Source of the DNA: Roseomonas gilardii subsp. gilardii
GTDB taxonomy: Bacteria; Pseudomonadota; Alphaproteobacteria; Acetobacterales; Acetobacteraceae
Assembly (NCBI RefSeq): GCF_023078375.1
Contig: NZ_CP095554.1
Location: 1,116,001-1,180,000 of the forward strand
Reading direction: 5' to 3'
Length of the DNA: 64,000 bases
Made by a program: the position numbers and the translations under genes. Of this stretch, positions 1-8,660 are shown piece by piece. Each line of letters begins with the position of its first letter. The stretch's first letter is position 1. The notes below the pieces were generated by a model. It was given only the letters and a program-made list of their open reading frames with translations, was not told where the DNA came from and searched no databases.

Positions 1-1
1 C

Positions 2-325
2 GGCACCGACCCTTCCGATGCCGGGGGCTCCACCGCCATGGACCGCGCCTTCCATCTCCAGATCGCCGCCTGCTGCGGCAATGCCTATTTCGAGACGCTG
101 CTCTCGGGCCTGCCCGCGCAGCTCGTCCCGCGCTCCCGGCTGGAACTCTTCCGCGATGCAGAGGCCCGGGCGGCCTATCTCCGCATCCTGCGCATCGAGC
201 ATGTGCAGATCGCCACCGCCATCCTGCATGGCGATGGCGAAGGCGCGCGCGCCGCGATGCGCCTGCACCTGCTGAACAGCCGGGAACGCCTGCGGGAGGC
301 GGTCTCCGCCATCGCCGCCGGCTGA
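2..325 (+). CDS. GntR-family regulator, C-terminal FCD domain (5' truncated)
   Basis: The frame is open from the left window edge and stops at 325, so only about 107 C-terminal residues are visible. They are helical and fit the ligand-binding FCD domain of FadR-subfamily GntR regulators, with the usual run DRAFHLQIAACCGNAYF, then a histidine-bearing helix (EHVQIATAILHGD) and a final MRLHLLNSRERL segment. These histidines normally help bind a metal and an organic-acid effector. The DNA-binding winged helix lies outside the window. The dehydratase gene for sugar-acid breakdown starts 88 bp downstream on the same strand, so this is probably its local regulator; the effector cannot be read from the sequence. 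Confidence 0.8.
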   Translation, partial: GTDPSDAGGSTAMDRAFHLQIAACCGNAYFETLLSGLPAQLVPRSRLELFRDAEARAAYLRILRIEHVQIATAILHGDGEGARAAMRLHLLNSRERLREAVSAIAAG

Positions 326-344
326 GCCGCGTATCTTCCCGCTT

Positions 345-358
345 GCCTTCCGGAAGGC
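345..358 (+). terminator. 14-bp perfect palindrome after the regulator gene
   Basis: GCCTTCC pairs exactly with GGAAGGC 20 bp after the regulator stop codon and is followed by TTATT. It could act as a weak terminator. The loop would be short and there is no long T-run, so a protein-binding site is an alternative. Confidence 0.35.
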
Positions 359-369
359 TTATTCATAAG
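358..369 (+). promoter_or_regulatory. candidate operator upstream of kdgD
   Basis: CTTAT-TC-ATAAG is a perfect inverted repeat in the only AT-rich stretch between the regulator and kdgD. It is followed by the self-complementary GACGTC at 369-374 and by ACTATATG, which could be part of a promoter. The position suits binding by the adjacent FCD regulator. The assignment is inference only. Confidence 0.3.
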
Positions 370-413
370 ACGTCATACCACTATATGTTTACATCCAGAC
401 GATGGAGAGCGGC

Positions 414-1337
414 ATGGCGGAGCATTTCACCCCGGAGGCCCTGAAGGCGAAGCTGCCCACCGGGCTCCTTTCCTTCCCGGTGACGGATTTCACCCCCTCC
501 GGCGACCTGGATGTGGACGGCTACCGCCGCCGCCTGGAATGGCTCTCGCCCTATGGCACCGCCACGCTCTTCGCCGCCGGCGGTACGGGCGAGTACTTCT
601 CCCTCACCCCGGGCGAGTATTCCCAGGTGGTGAAGGCGGCGGTGGAAGGCGCGGCCGGGCAGCTCCCCATCGTGGCCGGCGCCGGCTACGGCACCCGCAC
701 CGCCATCGAATACGCGCAGGAGGCCGAGCGACTCGGCGCCGCCGGCATCCTGCTGATGCCGCCCTACCTCACCGAAACCTCCCAGGCCGGGCTGCGCGCC
801 CATATCGCGGCGGTCTGCAAGGCCACCTCGCTCGGCGTCATCGTCTACAACCGCGCCAACTGCCGGCTGAGGCCCGAGACCCTGGCCGCCGTGGCCGAGG
901 AATGCCCGAACCTGATCGGCTTCAAGGACGGCGTCGGCGACATCGAGGCGATGACCGCCGTCTACAGCGCGCTGGGCGACCGGCTGACCTATCTCGGTGG
1001 CCTGCCGACGGCGGAGGTCTATGCCGCCGCCTATCTCGCCATGGGCGTGCCGACCTATTCCTCGGCGGTGTTCAACTTCATCCCGCGCACGGCGCAGGAA
1101 TTCTATGCCGCCGTCACCACCGGCGACATGGCGACCGTGAACCGGCTGCTGAAGGACTTCTTCTTCCCCTACCTCGCCATCCGCAACCGCCAGCCGGGCT
1201 ATGCGGTCAGCATCGTCAAGGCGGGTGCCGGGATCATCGGCCGCGGCGCCGGCCCGGTGCGCTCGCCGCTCAGCGACCTGACGGCGGAGGAGAAGCAAAG
1301 CCTGCGCGCGCTGGTCGAGAAACTCGGCCCGCAATAG
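414..1337 (+). CDS. kdgD: 5-dehydro-4-deoxyglucarate dehydratase
   Basis: A 307-residue TIM-barrel protein of the DapA/NAL superfamily. It would dehydrate and decarboxylate 5-dehydro-4-deoxy-D-glucarate to 2-oxoglutarate semialdehyde in glucarate/galactarate breakdown. Seen: the start [13 protein letters not shown] typical of KdgD rather than DapA, the GTGEYFSLT phosphate/carboxylate loop, the catalytic Tyr in VIVYNRANC, and the Schiff-base Lys in [10 protein letters not shown] (about Tyr145 and Lys171). Length fits the family. The start at 414 is preferred over ATG 402 because GGAGAG at 404-409 is a well-spaced ribosome site for 414. A solute receptor follows 105 bp downstream, suggesting a small sugar-acid operon under the upstream regulator. 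Confidence 0.9.
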   Translation: MAEHFTPEALKAKLPTGLLSFPVTDFTPSGDLDVDGYRRRLEWLSPYGTATLFAAGGTGEYFSLTPGEYSQVVKAAVEGAAGQLPIVAGAGYGTRTAIEYAQEAERLGAAGILLMPPYLTETSQAGLRAHIAAVCKATSLGVIVYNRANCRLRPETLAAVAEECPNLIGFKDGVGDIEAMTAVYSALGDRLTYLGGLPTAEVYAAAYLAMGVPTYSSAVFNFIPRTAQEFYAAVTTGDMATVNRLLKDFFFPYLAIRNRQPGYAVSIVKAGAGIIGRGAGPVRSPLSDLTAEEKQSLRALVEKLGPQ

Positions 1338-1442
1338 GCGGCCCGCAACAGGCGGCGTGGCGGCGGGGAGGCCGCCACGCCATCCACCTCACCGCATCCC
1401 GCAACAGGGCTGCGGTTCCGTCCGGGAAGGAAAAGACGAAAC

Positions 1443-2435
1443 ATGCACCGCCGTGGATTCCTGCGCGCCTCGCTCCTCACGCCTCTCCTGGGTGCCCCCG
1501 CGCTCCTCCCCCGCGCCGCGCGGGCGGAGGCGGCCTGGCCGGAGCGCACCGTCACCATCGTCTCCCCCTTCGCCCCGGGCTCCTCCTCCGACATCGTGGC
1601 GCGCGCCATCGGGGTGCAGATGCAGCAGGGGATCGGCAAGCCCGTGGTGGTGGAGAACCGCCCCGGCGCCACCGGGGAGATCGGCGCCCGCTTCGTCATC
1701 CGCTCCGCCCCCGATGGCCACACGCTGATGCACGCGCCGATCAGCACCTGGGCCATCAACGCCGCGCTGCGCCCCAATCTCGGCTACGACCCGGTGCGCG
1801 ACTTCACCGGCCTCAGCCAGACCGTGCGCACGCCCAATGTCCTGGTGGTGAACCCCGCGCAGGTGAAGGCCGGCCATCTCGCCGGGCTCGTGGAATGGCT
1901 GAAGGCGCGCAAGGGCGCCACCTCCTACTCCACCTCCGGCGTCGGCTCCTCCGACCATCTGACCATGGAGATGTTCAAGCAGGTCACCGACACGGAGATC
2001 TCGCACATCCCCTATGCCGGCGGCGCCCCCGCCACCACCGACCTGATCGCCGGCAACGTCCAGCTCTCCTTCCAGAATCTCGGCTCCATCCTGCCGCAGA
2101 TCCGCGACGGCCGCGTGAAGCCCATCCTGATCACCAGCGAATCGCGCTCCGCCCTCCTCCCCGAGGTGCCGACGGGTATCGAGGCCGGGCTGCAGGGCTT
2201 CACCGTCTATTCCTGGCAGGCGATCGGCGGCCCCGCCGGCATGGCGCCGGACCTCGCCACCCGTGTCCACGCCGCCATCCTGGCGGCGCTGCGCCATCCC
2301 GACACCCGCCGCCGCATGGACGAGATCGGCTTCGAGGTCGTGGGCAGTACCCCGGCCGAGTTCGCCGCCTTCCAGAAGGGTGAGATCGCCCGCTGGAAGG
2401 AGGTCGTCCGCCGCGGCAACATCACGCCGGACTGA
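1443..2435 (+). CDS. Bug/TctC-family tripartite tricarboxylate transporter receptor
   Basis: A 330-residue periplasmic binding protein of the Bug family, the solute receptor of TctABC carriers. The N-terminus MHRRGFLRASLL plus an Ala-rich stretch ending ARA looks like a Tat-type signal of about 28 residues. The body has family hallmarks: WPERTVTIVSPFAPGSSSDI, VVENRPGATGEIGARFV, and the SYSTSGVGSSDHLTMEMF ligand-loop region. GGAAGGAAAAG upstream is a good ribosome site. No TctA or TctB membrane genes are adjacent, which is common for the many orphan Bug receptors in this type of bacterium. Its place after kdgD suggests a sugar acid or similar carboxylate as ligand; this is inferred from context. 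Confidence 0.88.
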   Translation: MHRRGFLRASLLTPLLGAPALLPRAARAEAAWPERTVTIVSPFAPGSSSDIVARAIGVQMQQGIGKPVVVENRPGATGEIGARFVIRSAPDGHTLMHAPISTWAINAALRPNLGYDPVRDFTGLSQTVRTPNVLVVNPAQVKAGHLAGLVEWLKARKGATSYSTSGVGSSDHLTMEMFKQVTDTEISHIPYAGGAPATTDLIAGNVQLSFQNLGSILPQIRDGRVKPILITSESRSALLPEVPTGIEAGLQGFTVYSWQAIGGPAGMAPDLATRVHAAILAALRHPDTRRRMDEIGFEVVGSTPAEFAAFQKGEIARWKEVVRRGNITPD

Positions 2436-2444
2436 GACCGGTTC

Positions 2445-2464
2445 GCGAAAGTTCCGGCTTTCGC
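2445..2464 (+). terminator. stem-loop after the TctC gene
   Basis: GCGAAAG pairs exactly with CTTTCGC around a 6-nt loop, starting 9 bp after the stop codon at 2435. It has no T-tract, so termination is likely but unproven. Confidence 0.45.
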
Positions 2465-2504
2465 AGCCCGGTATCGCACGCGGGGCTGGCGGGGCCCCGC
2501 GCCC

Positions 2505-2529
2505 GCCGGGGGCCGGAATCGCCCCCGGC
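2505..2529. terminator. GC-rich stem-loop between convergent genes
   Basis: GCCGGGGGC pairs perfectly with GCCCCCGGC over a 7-nt loop, 36 bp from the corrected stop of the minus-strand transporter gene. It could serve both converging transcripts. Confidence 0.45.
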
Positions 2530-2564
2530 ACCGCGCCGGGCGGGCGCGCCCGGAACCGGCGCGC

Positions 2565-3495
2565 TCACGCCCCGGCCAGCACCAGCAGCACCCCCGCCAC
2601 CACCGTCATCGCCCCCGCCACCTCCGGCCGGGTGAAGCTTTCCCGCAGGTAGAAGCGGCCCAGCATCATGGTCATCAGGATCTCGACCTGCCCCCACCGC
2701 CCGCACCAGCCCCAGCGGCGCCAGGGCGAAGCCGGTGAACCAGCAGGCCGAGCCCAGCGCCGAGAGCGCCCCCACCGGCGCCGCCTTGCGCCAGCCGCGG
2801 AAGACCGCGCGCAGGTGCTCCGGCTCCCGCCACAGCATCCAGCCGCCCTGCATCAGCGATTGCAGGATGTTCATCGCCGTCAGCGCCACCAGCGCCCCGC
2901 GCACCGCATCCGTGCCGGGCGGCAGCGAGGCCATGGCCAGCTTGGTGAACATGCCGGTGGCGGCGAAGGCCAGCCCCGCCCCCAGCCCGCACAGCGCCGC
3001 CGGCTGCACCGTCGCGCGCAGCAGGTCGCGCGGCCCGCTGGCCTTGCCCGCCAGCGAGAGCACCAGCACCCCCGCCACGCTCACCAGCACGCCGAGCCAG
3101 GCCAGGGGCCGCAGCACCTCCCCCAGCACCAGCGTGCCCAGGATCGCGCCCTGCATCGCATCCGTCTTGCTGTAGGCCGTGCCGACCACGAAGTTGCGGT
3201 AGCTGAAGCTCATGATCAGCAGGTTGGTGCCGAGGATCTGCACCGTCCCGCCCACCAGCGCCCAGCCGAGGAAGGCCCAGCCCGGCCGCGGCATCGCGCC
3301 GCCCAGCAGCAGCCCGTGCAGCAGCAGCAGCCCCAGCGCCGTGGGGGCGCCATAGAGGAAGCGCACCAGCCCGGCGGCGTTCACCGACATCGCGCCGCGC
3401 AGCCGCTGCTGCATCGCCGTGCGCCAGGACTGGAAGAAGGCGGCCCCGAGCGTCGCCGGCAGCCAGAGGACGGAAAGGATCACACGGATATCCAA
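2565..3495 (-). pseudogene. DMT-superfamily (EamA) transporter, frameshifted
   Basis: Reads as an inner-membrane drug/metabolite exporter with about ten hydrophobic segments and two EamA-like halves. The frame from 3495 is good through GLVRAVG, then turns into glycine-rich nonsense. Dropping one base in the C-run at 2691-2695 (plus strand) restores QVEILMTMMLGRFYLRESF and a normal C-terminal helix ending at the stop at 2565-2567, giving 309 residues, the usual family length. So either a one-base insertion or a homopolymer sequencing error breaks the gene. The last two helices are lost without correction. It diverges from the MFS gene at 3726. The substrate is unknown. Confidence 0.8.
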
Positions 3496-3725
3496 CGGAA
3501 GGGGAGGCGGGTCCCGCCCAGGCCGGCAGGCTAGGCAAATCGCGCGCCGCCGGGCATGGGCCGGACCGGGACCCAGCCTCCCGCCCGCTCCGCCTCGCCC
3601 GGGACCGGCCCGGCCCGCCGGGCCTTTCCCTCCGGGAACCTTCCGCCGTTTCGGCGTTTCCTATCCGGGCGGCCCGTGCCAGGGAGGGCGGGGACCGCGA
3701 CAACAGGGAGGGGAGGATCGGACCG

Positions 3726-5192
3726 ATGGAGGGACGCGCCAGCACCGCCACAGCGGCAACCGGGAAGGCCAGCTTCGAGACCGACATCCCCGCCCGGCTG
3801 GACCGCCTGCCCTGGTCGCGCTTCCACTGGCTGGTGGTCGTGGCGCTCGGCATCACCTGGATCCTGGACGGGCTGGAGGTCACCCTCGTCGGCTCGCTCG
3901 GCGGCGCCATCCACAACAGCCCCGTCCTGCGCCTGACGGAAACCCAGATCGGCCTCAGCGCCTCCGCCTATCTCATCGGCGCCGTCCTGGGCGCCCTGTT
4001 CTTCGGCCGCCTCACCGACAGCCTGGGCCGCAAGAAGCTCTTCACCGTCACCCTGCTGGTCTACATGGCGGCCACCATCGCGACCGGCTTCTCCTGGAAT
4101 TTCTGGAGTTTCGCCCTGTTCCGCTTCCTCACCGGCGCGGGCATCGGCGGCGAGTACGCGGCGGTGAACTCCACCATCCAGGAACTGATCCCCGCCCGCC
4201 GCCGCGGCGTCACCGACCTCGTGGTCAACGGCACCTTCTGGGCCGGCGCCGCCTTTGGCGCCCTGGGCGCGGTGGTGCTGCTCGACCCGCGCGTGATCGA
4301 CCCGGAACTCGGCTGGCGCCTCGCCTTCGGCATCGGCGGCACCCTGTCGCTCATCGTCCTCTTCCTGCGCCGCTGGATTCCCGAAAGCCCCCGCTGGCTG
4401 ATGACCCATGGCAGACAGCACGAGGCCGAGCGCATCATCGGCGACATCGAGGACTGGGTGCGCGACAACCATGGCCCCCTGCCGGAGGCGGAGCACCGCA
4501 CCATCCGCCTCGTGCCCCGCACCCACACCAGCCTGCGGGAGGTCGCGGCCACCATGTTCCGCACCTATCCGCAGCGTTCCATCCTGAACATCGTGCTGAT
4601 GGCCTGCCAAGCCTTCTGCTACAACGCGATCTTCTTCACCTACGCCCTGGTGCTCACCCGCTTCTACGGCATCGAGGCCAACCATATCGGCTGGTTCATG
4701 CTGCCCTTCGCGGTCGGCAACCTGATGGGCCCGCTGCTGCTCGGCCATTTCTTCGACAGCATCGGCCGCCGGCCCATGATCACCGCCACCTACGCCCTGT
4801 CCGGCATCCTGATAGCCGCCACCGGCTATGCCTTCGCCCAGGGCTGGCTCTCCGCCTGGGAGCAGACGGCGGCCTGGACGGTGATCTTCTTCTTCGCCTC
4901 CGCCGCCGCCTCCGCCGCCTACCTCACCGTGGGCGAGAGCTTCCCGCTGGAGATGCGCGCCATGGGCATCGCCCTCTTCTACGCCTTCGGCACCGGCATC
5001 GGCGGCGTCGCCGGCCCGGCCCTGTTCGGCGCGCTGATCGAGGGCGGAGCGCGCGAGAACATCATGTGGGGCTACATGCTGGGTGCCGCCCTGATGCTGA
5101 TCGCCGCCGCCACCGAATGGAAGCTGGGCTTCGCCGCCGAACGCCGCTCGCTGGAGGATGTGGCGACACCCCTGTCGCATGCGGCGGAGTGA
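3726..5192 (+). CDS. MFS transporter, metabolite:H+ symporter type
   Basis: A 488-residue, 12-helix major facilitator protein. Seen: a soluble N-terminal tail ending in RLDRLPWSRFHW, the first-half signature GRLTDSLGRKK (about residues 94-104), FRFLTGAGIGGEYAAVNS in helix 4, a cytoplasmic loop around residues 220-270, and GHFFDSIGRRPM as the matching second-half motif. This pattern fits proton-coupled sugar or aromatic-acid uptake carriers that resemble the sugar-porter branch. GGGAGGGGAGG upstream supports the start. No catabolic gene is directly beside it, so the substrate cannot be assigned. A structured repeat follows the stop. Confidence 0.85.
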   Translation: MEGRASTATAATGKASFETDIPARLDRLPWSRFHWLVVVALGITWILDGLEVTLVGSLGGAIHNSPVLRLTETQIGLSASAYLIGAVLGALFFGRLTDSLGRKKLFTVTLLVYMAATIATGFSWNFWSFALFRFLTGAGIGGEYAAVNSTIQELIPARRRGVTDLVVNGTFWAGAAFGALGAVVLLDPRVIDPELGWRLAFGIGGTLSLIVLFLRRWIPESPRWLMTHGRQHEAERIIGDIEDWVRDNHGPLPEAEHRTIRLVPRTHTSLREVAATMFRTYPQRSILNIVLMACQAFCYNAIFFTYALVLTRFYGIEANHIGWFMLPFAVGNLMGPLLLGHFFDSIGRRPMITATYALSGILIAATGYAFAQGWLSAWEQTAAWTVIFFFASAAASAAYLTVGESFPLEMRAMGIALFYAFGTGIGGVAGPALFGALIEGGARENIMWGYMLGAALMLIAAATEWKLGFAAERRSLEDVATPLSHAAE

Positions 5193-5210
5193 AGCTCATC
5201 CGGGGCTTGG

Positions 5211-5524
5211 GCGCTGCTCCGGTTGATCCCCCGGGCGGAGGCGCCGCCTCCCCCGGTCCCCCTCCGCTGGGGAGATCGTATCTCCCCAGACCCCGCCTTT
5301 CGTTGGCGCCGGGTGGCCAGGTCAATCTGCCACCCGATCCCTGGGAACAGGTGGATCAACTGGGCTCCCAGAAGCAGAAAAACACCTTGCCCACGCTGGT
5401 GGCGCCCACAGTCGCCGGAGCGCCATGCGCTCCGGCCGCAGCAGGCGCCCACGAACCGGGTCCAGGGCCCGCAGGGTCCTGGTGGAGTGGGAGTTTGGGG
5501 GCGAGGCAAAGCCTTGCCCCCAAG
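5211..5524 (+). repeat. dispersed structured intergenic element, copy A
   Basis: Copy A of the ten-copy family, between two convergent genes. Strand is given as the one that reads the A-rich segment. Distal arm: outer hairpin near 5234-5255, then CTGGGGAGAT paired with ATCTCCCCAG (5267-5289). Core stem GCCGGAGCGC / GCGCTCCGGC around CAT at 5414-5436. Here one A-T pair of the usual stem is replaced by C-G, a compensatory change. Proximal arm: CCAGGGCCC / GGGTCCTGG (5462-5482), then GGGGGCGAGGC paired with GCCTTGCCCCC. It ends about 11 bp before the corrected stop of the MocR gene. Confidence 0.85.
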
Positions 5525-5534
5525 GCCGCCACCA

Positions 5535-7087
5535 TCACAGACCATTCCTTCCAAAATCAAAACCGTTCAGCACATCCCGCAGCAGCCGCACGCCCCCGTG
5601 GATGGCGGGCTCGTCGAGGCTGGCATAGCCCATCACCAGCCCTGCCATATCGTGGCGGCTGGCGGGGAGGGGGCATAGAGCGGCGTGACGGGATAGAGGC
5701 CGAGCCCCGCCGCGCGGGCCTGGGCGACGAGGGCATCCTCCGCCGCGGCCGGCACATGGGGGAGCCAGGCCACGAGATGCAGCCCGGCCTCGGCGCCCAC
5801 CACCTTCACCGCGCTGCCGAGATGGTCCGACAGGGCCGCCAGCAGGGCAGCGCGCCGCTCCCCGTTGCGGCGGCGGACACGGCGCACATGGCGCTCATAG
5901 GCGCCGCTCTCGATCATCCCGGCCAGCGCCTCCTGCTCCAGTCCGGGCGAATGCCGGTCCGTCAGCCGCTTCGCCTTGGCGAAGACCGCCGACAGCGATG
6001 CGGGAAGCACGAGATAGCCGAGGCGCAGCCCGGGCGAGAGCGTCTTGGACACCGTGCCGAGATAGATCACCCGCCCCGCCTCATCCAGCGCCTGAAGGGG
6101 TGGGATGGGGGCGATGTCGAAGCGGTACTCGCTGTCATAGTCGTCTTCGACGACATGGGCGCCCGTGCGCCGGGCCCAGGCGAGCAGTTCCCGCCGCCGC
6201 CCGGCCGGCATGACGCCGCCGAGCGGAAACTGGTGCGAGGGCGTGACATAGGCCAGGCGTGCCCCGGGCAGCGCCTCCGTCGCCATGCCGGCCCGGTCCA
6301 CGGCGGTGGGGATCACCTCCGCCCCCGCGGCCAGGAAGACCTGCCGCGCGAGGTTGTAGCCAGGGTCTTCCATGACGGCGCGGTCCCCGGGGTCGAGCAG
6401 CAGCCGCGCGCAGAGGTCCAGGCCCTGCTGCGAGCCATTCACCACCACGATCTGGTCCGGCTCGCAGCGCAGCCCCCGGGCGCGCCAGAGATAGCCCCGC
6501 AGGGCATCGCGCAGGGCCGGGGAGCCGCGCGGATCGCCATAGCGGAGGCGCCGGGGGCGGCGCAGCAGGGCCGCCACCAGCGCCCTGCGCCAGGCGAGCC
6601 GGGGAAAGTCGGCGGCGGCGAGGTCGCCATAGCGGAAATCCGCGATCATCCCCCTGTCTTCACGCGGGGGCGGCAGGTCGAATTCCTCCAGCCTCCGGCC
6701 ATAGGCCGACAGCCTTCCAGGCTGCCCGGGCGGATCGGGCGGCTCTGGTCCGGACGGCTTTGGCTCCGGCACCGTGGGCATCGGGCCGAGCCGTGGCGCG
6801 ACCCGTGCCCGTGTGCCCTGTCGGGTTTCCAGATAGCCTTCGGCGATCAACTGGTCATAGGCCGCCGTCACCGTCGTGCGCGAAACGCCCCATTCGGCGG
6901 CCAGGGCGCGGGTGGAGGGCAGGGGGGCGCCGGGGCCGAGCAGGCCCGAGGCGATCCGCTCCCTGATCGACGCGCAGATCCGCCGGGCGACTCCGTCCCG
7001 GGGCCACGCCTCCGCCGCCTTGCCTGGCAACTGGCCCTCCGTTTCCGCTGGAAACTGGATGTTCCTTCTGGGCCAGTACCGGACCAT
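5535..7087 (-). pseudogene. MocR/PdxR-family regulator (GntR helix plus aminotransferase domain), frameshifted
   Basis: A fusion regulator: winged helix at about residues 30-100 (PLPSTRALAAEWGVSRTTV) and a fold-type I aminotransferase-like domain from about 140. The PLP-binding Lys lies in VSKTLSPGLRLGY, and EDDYDSEYRF and EDPGYN are typical. Such proteins sense PLP or amino-acid adducts and often act on divergent neighbours. The frame stops early at 5633. Adding one base in the G-run at 5669-5673 restores RHDMAGLVMGYASLDEP and a normal end at 5535-5537 (about 517 residues). The divergent PaiB-like gene starts 29 bp away, so both promoters must overlap; LysE follows it. These are the natural targets. 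Confidence 0.82.
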
Positions 7088-7116
7088 GGTCCAGCCCGAT
7101 CGATGAGGCCCTGCCG

Positions 7117-7752
7117 ATGTATGTCCCGCCCGCCTTCCGCGACGATGACCTGACCGTCCTGCACGCGACGATGCGGCAGGTCCGCCTGGCCAACCTGGTC
7201 ACGGCCACGGCGGAAGGTCTGATCGCCACGCCGCTTCCGCTCTTCCTCGTGCCGGAGGAAGGTCCCCACGGCACGCTCTACGGCCATCTGGCCCGCGCGA
7301 ACCCGCAATGGAGGCTGCCGCCGGCGGGCGAGGCCATGGCCCTGTTCAACGGGCCGGACGCCTATGTCAGCCCCGCCTGGTATCCCTCCAAGCAGGAGCA
7401 TGGGAAGGTCGTGCCGACCTGGAACTACGTCGCCGTCCACGCCTATGGCCCGGCCGAGTTCTTCGAGGATGCGGGCCGCCTGCTCGACGTCGTGACGCGG
7501 CTGACCGCGCTGCACGAGGCGCCCCGCGCGGCATCGGGCGCCGGGCCCTGGGCCGTGGCCGATGCGCCGGAGGATTTCATCCGTGCCCAGCTCAAGGGGA
7601 TCGTCGGCCTGCGCCTGCCCATCACGCGCATCGACGGCAAGCGGAAGATGAGCCAGAACCGCAGCGCCGAGGACCGCGCGGGCGCCGCCGCCGGCCTCGC
7701 CGCCAGCGACCGGCCCTCCGACCGCGCCGTCGCGGCGCTGATCCCGGGCTGA
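7117..7752 (+). CDS. PaiB-family FMN-binding protein
   Basis: A 211-residue protein matching the PaiB family, with an FMN-binding split-barrel fold. Seen: the start MYVPPAFRDDD, LVTATAEGLIATPLPLFLV, the HLARANPQW block that contacts flavin in the fold, SPAWYPSKQEHGKVVPTWNY, and the C-terminal GLRLPITRIDGKRKMSQNR. In Bacillus PaiB is called a negative regulator of sporulation and protease genes; its biochemical role in proteobacteria is not settled. It is transcribed away from the MocR regulator and is followed after 13 bp by a LysE exporter, probably in one transcript. Confidence 0.88.
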   Translation: MYVPPAFRDDDLTVLHATMRQVRLANLVTATAEGLIATPLPLFLVPEEGPHGTLYGHLARANPQWRLPPAGEAMALFNGPDAYVSPAWYPSKQEHGKVVPTWNYVAVHAYGPAEFFEDAGRLLDVVTRLTALHEAPRAASGAGPWAVADAPEDFIRAQLKGIVGLRLPITRIDGKRKMSQNRSAEDRAGAAAGLAASDRPSDRAVAALIPG

Positions 7753-7765
7753 GGGGCGCCTCGCC

Positions 7766-8410
7766 ATGCCCGACCTGTCCCAACTCGCCCTCTACCTGGC
7801 CGCGGCACTGCTGCTCGCCATCACACCCGGCCCGGGGCTCTTCTACGTCGCGGCCCGCACACTCGCCGGCGGCCGGACGGAAGGCGTGGCCTCCAGCCTC
7901 GGCACCGGGCTGGGCGGCATGGTCCATGTCCTGGCGGGCGGCCTGGGCGTGTCCGCCATCGTGCTGGCCAGCGCGGAGCTCTTCACCGCGCTCAAGCTGG
8001 CCGGCGCCGCCTATCTCGTCTGGATCGGCCTCCGCACCTTCCGTTCCGCACGCCGGGAGGCCCCGGTGGCCCTGGCCGGCGATGCAGCCCCGCCGGCCGG
8101 GCCGTGGCGGGCCTTCCGCGAGGGCGTGCTGGTCGAGGCGCTGAACCCGAAGACGGCCGCCTTCTTCCTGGCCTTCGTCCCGCAGTTCGTGGACCCCGGC
8201 GGCCCGGTGGCGCTGCAGTTCGTGGTGCTCGGCTTCGCATCGGTCGCGCTCAACACCCTGGCCGATGTCGCGGTCGCCTTCGCGGCGGGCGGCCTCCGCG
8301 ACGGCGCGGCGGCACGCCCCGCTTTGGTCCGCCGCCTGCGGGAGGCATCGGGCGCTGCGATGATCATGCTCGGCATTGGTCTGGCGCTGGTACGACGGCC
8401 CGCTCCCTGA
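7766..8410 (+). CDS. LysE/RhtB-family amino-acid exporter
   Basis: A 214-residue inner-membrane protein with about six hydrophobic helices. The family signature ITPGPGLFYVAARTLAGG lies in the first helix, then GLGGMVHVLAGGLGVSAIV and the EALNPKTAAFFLAFVPQFV segment typical of RhtB-like exporters of homoserine, threonine, leucine or similar amino acids. It lies 13 bp after the PaiB-like gene. MocR regulators often control such exporters, which fits this divergent cluster. The actual substrate is unknown. Confidence 0.88.
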   Translation: MPDLSQLALYLAAALLLAITPGPGLFYVAARTLAGGRTEGVASSLGTGLGGMVHVLAGGLGVSAIVLASAELFTALKLAGAAYLVWIGLRTFRSARREAPVALAGDAAPPAGPWRAFREGVLVEALNPKTAAFFLAFVPQFVDPGGPVALQFVVLGFASVALNTLADVAVAFAAGGLRDGAAARPALVRRLREASGAAMIMLGIGLALVRRPAP

Positions 8411-8660
8411 AGCCGGTCCCGGTCCCGGGGGCTTTTCCCGTCCCGCCTTCGCCCCCGATCCTGGCCGCCGCCAGCGTTCCAGCCCCGCACCGGCGGGGAC
8501 GGGGCGCGGATGGCGCGCCTGCCCGGTTCCGGCCACCCACCATGGCTGCCCGCCTGGTCCGTCTTTATGAAATTTCTTTGTCGGTCTCCCGGAGCCAGTG
8601 ATCGACCGTATCGTCCCGGACCGGAAACCGCGATTCGAGCGGCCGGGAAAAGGTTGGGAC

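Noticed and set aside
8411-8660. Pho box before the alkaline phosphatase
   Set aside because: The AT-rich piece near 8560-8590 has no pair of CTGTCAT-like direct repeats with the right spacing.
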